The notes: a model not told the origin generated them from the sequence alone. DNA of 7,207 nucleotides from JAIXWP01 sp964428835 (GCA_964428835.1 CAYRZQ010000081.1:1-7207); one strand, 5' to 3'. Shown: positions 1-6,769, counted from the stretch's first letter. Translations and numbers: made by a program.

Positions 1-960
1 CTTTGGTTGTATGCAGCCATCACGGGCTTCTCCCCTAGTGTTTCGAGGGCAGCTGTGATGCTTACCTTGGTGATCATCGCCGAACAATTCGATCAGCCAC
101 ATGAATCATTGAATACGCTGATGACTTCGGCAATATTCCTACTGATCTACGACCCAGCGATGATCCAAAGCTTGGGTTTTCAGCTTTCATATCTCGCGGT
201 AATTGGCATCATGACATTGCAAACTCCCATTAAAAGGATGTTTCGATTTAGAATAAGGGCAATGCAACAATTATGGGAGTTGTGCGCGGTATCTATTGCC
301 GCGCAGATAGCCACGTTACCGATTTGTCTTTATTATTTTCATCAATTCCCAACCTATTTTCTAATTGCAAATATTATTGCTGTACCATTGTCCAGTGCTG
401 CACTGTATACAGGCCTTGCCTTCTTTTCATTGCACTGGTGGAGTCCTGCTGCCTATCTCGCTATGAACATAACGGATACCATTATTCGTATGATGAACGC
501 CATCATTCATGAAATCGCTCTTTGGCCTTCGGCTCTTATCACGCGCATATCAATCAACGCCTTTGAAGCCATACTGCTCTTTTTATGTATCATCTTGGGA
601 TACTATCTCATGCAATATCGCCAGTATCAATTGAAGGTCCCGATAATTGGACTTATTTGCTTTTTTACAATATCTCAAGAAGTAAAAGGCATGGTATATA
701 AAAATCAAAGTGAAATCAATTTATACAAATGGAAGAAAAAAGATCTAGTCTGTATCTTAGATGGCAATGAAGCAATTGTTATCTGTGCGCCTGGGATCGA
801 TAGCCTAAACACTCAAAAAATACTCGGGCAAATGGAAAACTATTTTACCTCGCATCTTATCGATAATGTGCGGTTGGAAATGATTGACAGCAAGGCAGAT
901 CTTATAATTCATAAAAAAATAGAACCCAAAGTCTTATCCAATTTGAAAACTCAGGAATAA
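1..960 (+). CDS. comEC: ComEC/Rec2 family DNA-uptake channel, C-terminal part (5' end outside window)
   Basis: This is the 3' part of the inner-membrane channel that passes single-stranded DNA into the cytoplasm during natural transformation. The frame is open from base 1 (319 residues visible), so the TTG at 7 is not the real start. Competence-domain motifs are clear: LYAAITGFSPSVSRAAVM at the left edge (family G..pS..RA..M), GFQLSYLAVIGI near bases 175-210, and an AQIATLPICLYYFHQFP stretch followed by ANIIAVPL near bases 298-390. Several hydrophobic membrane segments run to about base 690. The remaining tail of about 90 residues is soluble and lysine-rich and shows no HxHxDH motif, so the metallo-beta-lactamase-like domain of longer ComEC proteins is absent. 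I believe this is usual in Bacteroidota. The stop TAA is followed 15 nt later by the next gene on the same strand, suggesting co-transcription. Family assignment is very secure; competence of the organism is not shown. Confidence 0.93.
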   Translation, partial: LWLYAAITGFSPSVSRAAVMLTLVIIAEQFDQPHESLNTLMTSAIFLLIYDPAMIQSLGFQLSYLAVIGIMTLQTPIKRMFRFRIRAMQQLWELCAVSIAAQIATLPICLYYFHQFPTYFLIANIIAVPLSSAALYTGLAFFSLHWWSPAAYLAMNITDTIIRMMNAIIHEIALWPSALITRISINAFEAILLFLCIILGYYLMQYRQYQLKVPIIGLICFFTISQEVKGMVYKNQSEINLYKWKKKDLVCILDGNEAIVICAPGIDSLNTQKILGQMENYFTSHLIDNVRLEMIDSKADLIIHKKIEPKVLSNLKTQE

Positions 961-975
961 TAATACCTTTGAATC

Positions 976-1839
976 ATGAATTCGGAAAAAATCAAGGTAG
1001 TTGAGTGCCCTCGCGATGCAATGCAAGGGATGAAGACATTCGTGCCTACACAAACGAAAATTGACCATATCAATCAGCTTTTAAAAGTAGGTTTTGACAC
1101 AATTGATTTTGGCAGCTTTGTCAGTGAAAAAGCCATCCCTCAGATGCGTGATACACGAGAAGTATTGGCTGGTCTTGATTTGTCAAACACAAAGTCTAAA
1201 CTCTTGGCGATTATTGCCAACGTGCGCGGAGCAGAAGATGCTTGTGCTTACGAAGAAATTCGCTACCTCGGCTTTCCATTCTCTATCTCCGAAACTTTTC
1301 AAATGCGAAATACCAATAGCACCATTGAGCAAAGCCTGGAGCGTGTTGCTGAGATTCAGGAATTGTGCATTCGCAATAAGAAGGAATTGGTCATATATAT
1401 TTCAATGGGCTTTGGAAATCCCTATGGAGACCTCTATTCACCTGATATTGCCAAAGATTGGAGTTATCGCTTGCATACAGAACTTGGTATAAACATTCTG
1501 GCTCTCAGCGATACCATTGGCGCCGCCACACCTTCGATTATTTCAGAATTATTCAGTGAATTGATTCCCGCCTTACCTAATGTAGAGTTTGGAGCTCATC
1601 TTCACACCACGCCATCGACTTGGTTTGAAAAGGTAGATGCGGCATACAAAGCTGGCTGCAAACGCTTTGATGGCGCCTTGCATGGACTAGGAGGTTGCCC
1701 GATGGCGAAAGACGAACTCACAGGCAACATGCCGACGGAAAATATCATCTCTTATTTCAAAGAAAAAAATCTCCTACCGGAGATTGATACGATCGAGTTT
1801 GGGAAAGCGATGGAAAAGCGACTAACGACTAGTGACTAG
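976..1839 (+). CDS. Hydroxymethylglutaryl-CoA lyase, Bacteroidota type, with repeat-derived C-terminus
   Basis: The enzyme cleaves HMG-CoA to acetyl-CoA and acetoacetate, the last step of leucine degradation, in the cytoplasm. The 287-residue TIM-barrel protein carries the DRE-TIM metallolyase residues: R13-D14 and Q17 in CPRDAMQG, SDTIGAATP at 178-186, metal ligands H208 and H210 in GAHLHTTP, the GLGGCP signature with catalytic C241, and N251 in TGNMPTE. CPRDAMQG replaces the VGPRDGLQ of mammalian and proteobacterial enzymes, and TT follows the HxH motif where those have DT. From memory, both are normal in Flavobacteria-type homologues. The ATG at 976 is 15 nt after comEC, has no Shine-Dalgarno, and puts the first motif at the expected distance. 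Oddity: codons 281-287 (KRLTTSD) and the TAG stop are the first three and a half units of a TAGCGAC repeat, so the usual C-terminal helix end appears replaced. All catalytic residues lie upstream, so activity is plausible. A terminator follows at 1971. Confidence 0.93.
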   Translation: MNSEKIKVVECPRDAMQGMKTFVPTQTKIDHINQLLKVGFDTIDFGSFVSEKAIPQMRDTREVLAGLDLSNTKSKLLAIIANVRGAEDACAYEEIRYLGFPFSISETFQMRNTNSTIEQSLERVAEIQELCIRNKKELVIYISMGFGNPYGDLYSPDIAKDWSYRLHTELGINILALSDTIGAATPSIISELFSELIPALPNVEFGAHLHTTPSTWFEKVDAAYKAGCKRFDGALHGLGGCPMAKDELTGNMPTENIISYFKEKNLLPEIDTIEFGKAMEKRLTTSD

Positions 1840-1948
1840 CGACTAGCGACGAGTGACTAGCGACTAGCGACGAGCGACGAGTGACTAGCGACTAGCGACA
1901 AGCGACAAGCGACTAGTGACTAGCGACTGGCGACTAGTGACTAGCGAC
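1816..1948. repeat. Heptanucleotide tandem repeat, 19 units of TAGCGAC
   Basis: Nineteen contiguous 7-bp units fit the pattern (T/G/A)AGYGAC with no insertion or deletion (19 x 7 = 133 bp). Unit 2 is TAACGAC and unit 17 is TGGCGAC. The next unit position (TATTGAG) is degenerate. Part of the array has a higher order: (T/G)AGTGAC followed by two TAGCGAC occurs at 1830-1850, 1851-1871 and 1879-1899, giving 21-bp superunits. Because 7 is not a multiple of 3, TAG occurs in every plus-strand frame, so translation entering from upstream stops within a few units. The first 24 bases form the end of the HMG-CoA lyase gene. The array resembles heptanucleotide STRR sequences known from cyanobacteria; no function can be read from it. 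Confidence 0.95.
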
Positions 1949-1970
1949 TATTGAGCTTAGAATTCAAATA

Positions 1971-1999
1971 AAAAAGTCCTGAAATCATCAGGACTTTTT
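1971..1999. terminator. Bidirectional rho-independent-type terminator
   Basis: A perfect 12-bp stem, AAAAAGTCCTGA (1971-1982) with TCAGGACTTTTT (1988-1999), closes a 5-nt loop AATCA. The core is GTCCTGA/TCAGGAC, with an A-tract on the left and a T-tract on the right, so it can act on both strands. It lies 131 nt after the HMG-CoA lyase stop (+) and also downstream of the minus-strand operon and small ORF. This fits a shared terminator between convergent units. Confidence 0.9.
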
Positions 2000-2019
2000 A
2001 TTTCTAAAATTCTCTTTAT

Positions 2020-2067
2020 GTTCCCGTTCTTGTTCTTGTTCTCGTTCTAGTTCCCGTTCTCGTTCTA
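2020..2067. repeat. Hexanucleotide tandem repeat, 8 units of GTTCYN
   Basis: Eight contiguous 6-bp units read GTTCCC, GTTCTT, GTTCTT, GTTCTC, GTTCTA, GTTCCC, GTTCTC, GTTCTA. The first four bases never vary; the last two are pyrimidine then any base. The reverse complement (NRGAAC) is the same family as the array at 6822-6881, so the two arrays face each other across the minus-strand operon. It begins 20 nt after the terminator and ends 8 nt short of the stop of the possible small ORF at 2076. Confidence 0.93.
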
Positions 2068-2075
2068 AATGGATT

Positions 2076-2201
2076 CTAATTCAAGCAGTGGTTGAAATCT
2101 TTAATTCCCCAGATATAGGAAATTACTTCGATGTTTTCGAATTTCTTGACGTTGATGCGCACTTTGCACTTCTTATACGGTGGAGTAAATTTCTTTTTCA
2201 T
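2076..2201 (-). CDS. Possible small protein, 41 residues, unrecognised
   Basis: An ATG (2199-2201) opens a 41-codon frame ending in TAG (2076-2078). The product starts MKKKFTPPYKKCKVRINVKK and ends in HCLN. It is basic at the N-terminus, has two cysteines (C12, C39), and has no membrane segment or signal peptide. I do not recognise a family. In favour of coding: it sits on the same strand as the upstream SDR gene, 53 nt past its stop; many codons end in C (AAC, ATC, TTC, GTC, TGC); and an AT-rich non-coding stretch would less often give this. Against: it is short, has no Shine-Dalgarno (uninformative in Bacteroidota) and no visible promoter. It could also be the relic of a larger gene. Confidence 0.35.
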   Translation of the reverse strand: MKKKFTPPYKKCKVRINVKKFENIEVISYIWGIKDFNHCLN

Positions 2202-2254
2202 AGTTAGGTGGTATGTTCCCTTTTAACGGAATACCTGTATGAAGGTTTCAATTT

Positions 2255-2965
2255 CTATTTAATAGCTCTGTTGGGCCTCACCATAATTTCACTAATCACG
2301 GCAGAATCAGGCGTTTCAACGGCATATCTTATTGTGTCGGCAATCAATTCTGCACTCATTCCCGCTTGAAAGTATGGCTTATAATCCTTGAGCAATGCCT
2401 CATTCTTGGTACCGTCAATGAACGGCGTATTAACACTACCTGGGCTAATTGTGGTTACTCTCACTTTGTCGGGCATTTCTATGCGCAAGCTTTCGCTTAT
2501 AGCGAAAACCGCATGTTTCGTAGCGCAATAGACCCCTGAATTAGCAAAAACATGATGGCTGGCTACGCTGCCCAGATTAATTATATGGCCCTTATTCTCA
2601 ATTAAATGAGGCAGGGCAGCATGCAACTGATTTAATAAGCCTTTGACATTCACATCGAACATTTCATGCCAGTCTTCGATCTTGCCCATGGGCACTGGGT
2701 CGAAAATGCCGATACCCGCGTTATTTATCAGTACATCAATGCTTCCCATTTGCACCAAAGCAGCATCAGTGGCTTCCTTTACCTGATTGTAATCCTTGAC
2801 ATCACACTGAAAAATCCAAACTCTCTCGCCCAATTCTGCTTTAATAGCTTCCAATTTGTCCTTGCTGCGGGCGGTGAGAAAAAGATGATGACCGCGTTTA
2901 TGTAATAATCTGGCAGTGGCTTCTCCTATTCCGGATGATGCTCCAGTGATGAGTATATTTTTCAT
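2255..2965 (-). CDS. Short-chain dehydrogenase/reductase, classical, YdfG-like, NADP(H)-preferring
   Basis: A cytoplasmic oxidoreductase of 236 residues, the normal length for a single-domain classical SDR. The Rossmann motif TGASSGIG is at 7-14, D55 (CDV) lies at the adenine pocket, NNAG is at 81-84, and the catalytic tetrad is N106, S133, Y146, K150 with the standard 13- and 4-residue spacings. PG at 175-176 follows (SPGSVNTPF). R33 after the second strand (TARSK) suggests NADP(H) rather than NAD(H). The C-terminal ISEIMVRPNRA matches the end of the YdfG/3-hydroxy-acid dehydrogenase group (COG4221), pointing to a small hydroxy acid or alcohol substrate; the real substrate is unknown. The ATG is only 2 nt after the TonB receptor stop, so it should be the third gene of that operon. 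It may process a compound made by the secreted dehydrogenase, but nothing in the sequence proves this. Confidence 0.92.
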   Translation of the reverse strand: MKNILITGASSGIGEATARLLHKRGHHLFLTARSKDKLEAIKAELGERVWIFQCDVKDYNQVKEATDAALVQMGSIDVLINNAGIGIFDPVPMGKIEDWHEMFDVNVKGLLNQLHAALPHLIENKGHIINLGSVASHHVFANSGVYCATKHAVFAISESLRIEMPDKVRVTTISPGSVNTPFIDGTKNEALLKDYKPYFQAGMSAELIADTIRYAVETPDSAVISEIMVRPNRAIK

Positions 2966-2967
2966 AA

Positions 2968-5325
2968 TTATATCCTTGCTACAATTCCTGTATAAAAATT
3001 AATGCCTGGCGCTGGATTAAAATGACGCTGTGCTGGCATATTCGTTTGTAAAAAGCTTGTGTATTTGGTATCAAGCAAATTATTTACCCCTATAAACACA
3101 CGAAGATGATAACTGTTCTTGCCTGGACTAACGAGTTTCTTGTCCAACATTCTTTTTTCCATCCTTAAGAAATTCACATCAATACGCGCATTGGTAAGAT
3201 GATATGGATTACTCCAGTCTGTATTTGCATTATTCAAAGGCACTCGATCCACGTATTGATGCTGAATATTTAGAGCCACACGATCATCTTTTGTGAATAA
3301 TGTCATTCCCGCGGAGGCACTAGACACTGGCATTCCAGGCATGCGCTTATCCTTAAAATCCACATCATTGAGTGTGTATTCCACGAATCGATAATCGGTA
3401 AATTGGCCGTTGAACCAAAGTTCCAAAGATTCAAATGGATCATTTCCATAAAATCCTTTGAATGGATTAAGGTTCCATCTTCTATAAATGGCTACTTCTG
3501 CTCCACGTTGCAGCACACGACCGGCATTGTTATACAAAGTAAACTCTTCGATATCATTTGTACCTTCAAAGAATCGCGCCTCAGTGGTCGGTAAAATAGC
3601 ATCGGTCAACTCAAATTGATAAGCATTGATTTCGTAACGGTATTTTTCATATGCCCCGCCTTTTAATGCGAATTCATAATTGACGCCATGCTCTGGCGTG
3701 AGTCCGGTACTCTGCGCAAAACCTGTCGCAGAGCCGAATTGCTGGATTTCAACTTGTTCGAATACTGTCGGATTAGAGTTTCCAAAACTGATGGAGAAGC
3801 TCGGTACCAAGAAAGGAGCAATCATATAAGAAATGCCCACTCTCGGTAAAAATTCTGCATTCCAAGTAGCCGACGAATCCAATCGCACGCCATTGAAACC
3901 CACCGCTCGTATGTCGTGATCGTTTTTGTTAGCACTCGCTCCAACAGTTGCAAATAATTTATTCTTATAAGAATAGTTGAGGTTCGCAAAAGCCATGTAT
4001 GACAAGTACTGAACATCGTAATCATACTTTAAAACGCCAGGTCGTCCGCCATTATTAGTCCATTCGGTAGCAAAGAAATCTTCATATTGGAGCTCCCCCC
4101 CCATCACCAATCGCAACAGATGCGTATCAGTGGTTTTAAATGTGTGCGTGACTTCTGTGCGCATACCTGAACCGTATGACAATTCATCTTTATAACCGTT
4201 GCGCGTATATGCCGCAGCTGTTCCGTAAGGATTGTACTTCTGTGTCCACATTCCATAGACACTGGTGAGAGCCTTCCAACGAGGTGCAATCTGCCAAGAA
4301 TCACTCGCTCCCAAGAATGCTCGTTCACGATATAAAGAAGCATTATTGGCAATGCTGAAGGCATTTGCCTGTGTTGGATCATCTGCCACTTGAGCCGGCG
4401 TGAGCGAGCCTGGCAAGGCTAAATGTCCATTGAAATAAGAACCATAAACATATAGACCATGCTTTTCATTGAGAGCGGAGCGCAAGAATAAACTTACGTT
4501 TTGCTTTCTATTAAATTCCTGATCACGAAAGCCTTCATTTTCTTGAAACACATGGCTAATTCGAAGAGCCGTTTTATCACTTAACCTTGTAGCCACGGAA
4601 GTAGCAAAACGTTTAATACCGAATGATCCAATGAGTGTATTATGGATAACTTCATTCGCTCCTGAGATTGGCTCTGGTTGCACGAGCAACACACCGCCAG
4701 TGCCACTGCCGTAGGTGCTTCCAGCGGGACCTTTGATGACCTCCATTCCACCTACATCGAATGCATCGATGACTTCCAATGGCGCAGTGCCATCGGGTGA
4801 ACTCAAAGGAATACCATTCATATAAATCTTCACATTGCGAACCGCAAAAGGACTGCGCAAAAAACTACCACGTATGTTGATGCGCTGACTACCGCCATAG
4901 CCGCGACTTTCCATCATCACCCCAGGGATTGTATTCAACGCATTTTGCAAACTTGTTTGATCGTTATATTTCAAATGCGTTCGCTGAATCAACCCAATGG
5001 AGCCGGGAGTGACATGAAGTAATGTTTGGCTACTGAACGCCTGTATTGGCAACGGTTGGAGCAATAAAATCTGAATGGAATCTCTGTCGANNNNNNNNNN
5101 NNNNNNNNNNNNNNNNNNNNNNNNNNNNNNNNNNNNNNNNNNNNNNNNNNNNNNNNNNNNNNNNNNNNNNNNNNNNNNNNNNNNNNNNNNCTGAATGGAA
5201 TCTCTGTCGACATTATTAAGCGGCTCTGTTCGTGGAGTCTCTTGTCCAAATCCACTTTTTACTACTAAAAAAAAACAGCAAAGCACCAATAGCTTTGCTG
5301 TCTTTTGAAATTTTGAAAATATCAT
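2968..5325 (-). CDS. TonB-dependent outer-membrane receptor, YncD/PqqU-like, interrupted by an assembly gap
   Basis: An outer-membrane active transporter: 785 codons as scaffolded, probably 745 if the gap is collapsed. Residues 1-27 form a signal peptide (KFQKTAK, a hydrophobic core, cleavage likely at GFG|Q). No carboxypeptidase-like N-terminal domain is visible outside the gap. The plug lies at roughly 100-220, with LQNALNTIPGV, INIRGSFLRSPFAVR, YMNGIPLSSPDG, MEVIKGPAGSTYGSGTGG. The rest is a 22-strand-type barrel ending GVNNLLDTKYTSF and FNPAPGINFYTGIVARI. Compared from memory, RS.F.VR..KIY.NGIP...PDG, LALPGSLTPAQVADDPTQA and the NNAGR..QRGAE stretch match E. coli YncD (PqqU, reported PQQ importer) better than FecA, which suggests PQQ as ligand; a siderophore or other ligand stays possible. 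Its ATG overlaps the sugar dehydrogenase stop (TAATG), so translation is coupled. A T9 run (5267-5275) and a G8 run (C on the plus strand, 4095-4102) lie inside the coding sequence. Confidence 0.9.
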   Translation of the reverse strand: MIFSKFQKTAKLLVLCCFFLVVKSGFGQETPRTEPLNNVDRDSIQXXXXXXXXXXXXXXXXXXXXXXXXXXXXXXXXXXDRDSIQILLLQPLPIQAFSSQTLLHVTPGSIGLIQRTHLKYNDQTSLQNALNTIPGVMMESRGYGGSQRINIRGSFLRSPFAVRNVKIYMNGIPLSSPDGTAPLEVIDAFDVGGMEVIKGPAGSTYGSGTGGVLLVQPEPISGANEVIHNTLIGSFGIKRFATSVATRLSDKTALRISHVFQENEGFRDQEFNRKQNVSLFLRSALNEKHGLYVYGSYFNGHLALPGSLTPAQVADDPTQANAFSIANNASLYRERAFLGASDSWQIAPRWKALTSVYGMWTQKYNPYGTAAAYTRNGYKDELSYGSGMRTEVTHTFKTTDTHLLRLVMGGELQYEDFFATEWTNNGGRPGVLKYDYDVQYLSYMAFANLNYSYKNKLFATVGASANKNDHDIRAVGFNGVRLDSSATWNAEFLPRVGISYMIAPFLVPSFSISFGNSNPTVFEQVEIQQFGSATGFAQSTGLTPEHGVNYEFALKGGAYEKYRYEINAYQFELTDAILPTTEARFFEGTNDIEEFTLYNNAGRVLQRGAEVAIYRRWNLNPFKGFYGNDPFESLELWFNGQFTDYRFVEYTLNDVDFKDKRMPGMPVSSASAGMTLFTKDDRVALNIQHQYVDRVPLNNANTDWSNPYHLTNARIDVNFLRMEKRMLDKKLVSPGKNSYHLRVFIGVNNLLDTKYTSFLQTNMPAQRHFNPAPGINFYTGIVARI
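5071..5210. repeat. Identical 20-bp flanks on both sides of the N gap
   Basis: Bases 5071-5090 and 5191-5210 are identical (CTGAATGG ... CTGTCGA), and they are exactly the last bases before and the first bases after the Ns. The protein shows it as DRDSIQ on both sides. The simplest reading is two contigs sharing an end overlap that was scaffolded, not merged. Removing one copy plus the Ns deletes 120 nt (40 codons), keeps the frame and restores V at the junction. The alternative is a real DRDSIQ-encoding tandem repeat that broke the assembly. Confidence 0.85.
5091..5190. other. Assembly gap, 100 N
   Basis: Exactly 100 undetermined bases, a common default length for a scaffold gap of unknown size. 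It falls between the signal peptide and the plug of the TonB receptor, in the segment where an N-terminal extension would sit, so the true N-terminal length of the mature receptor is unknown. Confidence 0.98.
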
Positions 5326-6752
5326 TAGCGAGAAACGACAAATGTTTTTGTGATTGTTCCTTTATCAGAACTTGCTTTGATAAAATAGCTACCCACAGCG
5401 AAAGCGCTGCAATCCAGAGTCTGCTGAGTTGCTGTGATTTTATTCTCAGCCACCATTTGACCATTGAAAGCATAAACGGCGTAATTAGAACCAATCAAGC
5501 TTTCACTGAAGTTCAAGGTAGCGCTAGCGTTCACAGGGTTTGGGAAGACGCTCATATTCTGTTCTGCCTCTACGTTGGCAATACCGCTGGCATTGTATGC
5601 AAGATTTCTAAACTCCTTGATCATGTTAGGACCCGCACCAGGATATTGTGTACCGTTGAAAGCGACATAAACTGCACCTGTATTAGGGTTAACGCATATA
5701 TCTCTGATACGGCGATTAAATGAAGAAAAATATTCGTCTTCGCTCTCCACTGCCAATCCATCATCGCTCAAATGCAACACGCTCAAACGCTCATACTGTC
5801 CGCTGAGACCGCCGAGCACTGCCATTAGAATGGAGTTTTGCCACTCGGGAATAGCAGGGTGATTGTAATATTCCAAACCATTTACGGCGATGCACGGACT
5901 CCACTCTGCAATTGGTTCTACTACATCATTAGCTGTGCAATAGGTCTGTTCAGCAGGAGTGTTGCATGCGCCTTGAACAGAAGGCCAACCGTAGTTTCTG
6001 TTTGGATAAAGGATATTCAATTCATCCGAATTGTTTTGTCCGTGTTCACTTTCATAGATGATACCATTAGGACCTAAGCAAAGCCCCTGACCATTGCGGT
6101 GACCCCAAGAATAAACATAGCTTCCACTGATTGGATTATCATCAGGAATAGAACCATCTAGATTGACGCGTAGCACTTTACCATTGAGGGCGCTCAAGGT
6201 TTGTGAACTATGCCCTGTTGGATTGGTTCCATCTCCTTTGTCACCAGTCGTCATGAGTATTTTGTTGTCTGGAGTGATAAGCAGGCGTGAACCATCGTGA
6301 ATCCAAGCACCAGGAATATTATTTATTAAAAAAGTTTCATCCACGAGTTCCGTTCCATTCCAGGTGAATGCTGAAAGACGCTCGCGTATGTTATTACCAG
6401 AAGTGTAATTATAGACAACATAAACTGTTGGGTTATTCGCGAAGTCTGGGTGAAGCGCCATACCCAACATGCCTGGCTCGCTGGAACCGGCGCTTGGTGT
6501 TATGTCTGTTTTATCTAAAATCGTTGTGTAGTTTCCGGTGGCAGGATCAATACGTAGTACCAATCCAGGGCGAGTAGTGGCCCAAATGTGGTTGTCAGGT
6601 CCCCAGAGAATCTCCCACGGTAGTTGTAAACCAGTTACTAAGTCATACTCTGTGAGTGTTGTATTTCCTACTTGATGCGTAGGCTGCGCAGTTGCCTGCT
6701 GTCCGCATGCCATAAGGGCTGCAGCAGATAAAGAGAGTAAAATGCGTTTCAT
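5325..6752 (-). CDS. Secreted PQQ-dependent aldose sugar dehydrogenase (GSDH family) with T9SS sorting domain
   Basis: Predicted quinoprotein that oxidises aldose sugars to lactones, using PQQ and Ca2+, outside the cytoplasm. The six-bladed propeller domain (glucose/sorbosone dehydrogenase) spans about 35-385: PWEILWGPDNHIWATTR; GMLGMALHPDF at 94-104; IHDGSRLLITPD at 151-162 with H152 at the general-base position; TTGDKGD; LNGKVLRVNLDGSIPDDNP; WGHRNGQG at 216-223; EHG...DELN and NYGWP at 236-257; RRIRDICVNPNTG at 347-359. Residues about 400-475 (VFPNPVN, then NGQMV, then GSYFIK and a KTFVV end) are a type-A T9SS C-terminal signal. The N-terminus is ambiguous: LMAC (13-16) is an imperfect lipobox, while ATA|Q at 20-23 fits signal peptidase I, which suits T9SS better. 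The ATG at 6752 gives a proper signal peptide. It is the first gene of the operon; its TAA overlaps the receptor ATG by one base. PQQ use is inferred from the family. Confidence 0.9.
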   Translation of the reverse strand: MKRILLSLSAAALMACGQQATAQPTHQVGNTTLTEYDLVTGLQLPWEILWGPDNHIWATTRPGLVLRIDPATGNYTTILDKTDITPSAGSSEPGMLGMALHPDFANNPTVYVVYNYTSGNNIRERLSAFTWNGTELVDETFLINNIPGAWIHDGSRLLITPDNKILMTTGDKGDGTNPTGHSSQTLSALNGKVLRVNLDGSIPDDNPISGSYVYSWGHRNGQGLCLGPNGIIYESEHGQNNSDELNILYPNRNYGWPSVQGACNTPAEQTYCTANDVVEPIAEWSPCIAVNGLEYYNHPAIPEWQNSILMAVLGGLSGQYERLSVLHLSDDGLAVESEDEYFSSFNRRIRDICVNPNTGAVYVAFNGTQYPGAGPNMIKEFRNLAYNASGIANVEAEQNMSVFPNPVNASATLNFSESLIGSNYAVYAFNGQMVAENKITATQQTLDCSAFAVGSYFIKASSDKGTITKTFVVSR

Positions 6753-6769
6753 TGATCTGAATTTGGTCC

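Larger units (their letters stand above)
1840..2254. other. Convergent intergenic region between HMG-CoA lyase and the SDR gene
   Basis: This 415-bp interval lies between a plus-strand stop and a minus-strand stop. It holds the remainder of the TAGCGAC array (to 1948), the hairpin terminator (1971-1999), the GTTCYN hexamer array (2020-2067) and a possible small minus-strand ORF (2076-2201). The 53 bp from 2202 to 2254 show no recognisable element. Confidence 0.85.

Noticed and set aside
7..9. TTG at base 7 as the start of the comEC-like gene
   Set aside because: The frame is open to base 1 and the ComEC motif LW.Y....G..pS..RA includes the two codons before it, so the gene starts outside the window.
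640..957. A metallo-beta-lactamase domain in the ComEC tail
   Set aside because: The visible tail is only about 90 residues and has no HxHxDH motif.
1816..1948. CRISPR array
   Set aside because: The units are 7 bp with no spacers, and no cas gene is nearby.
5091..5190. A real 34-residue insertion in the receptor
   Set aside because: The bases are all N and the length is exactly 100. The identical 20-bp flanks point to a scaffold join, so no sequence can be claimed here.
5190..5325. Lipobox (LVLCC) at the receptor N-terminus
   Set aside because: The residues before the cysteine do not fit the lipobox, hydrophobic residues continue after it, and GFG|Q is a better signal peptidase I site.
5232..5723. 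A 163-codon plus-strand frame
   Set aside because: It lies antisense to the receptor start and the T9SS end of the dehydrogenase, both strongly supported by motifs, and its product is unlike any family I know.
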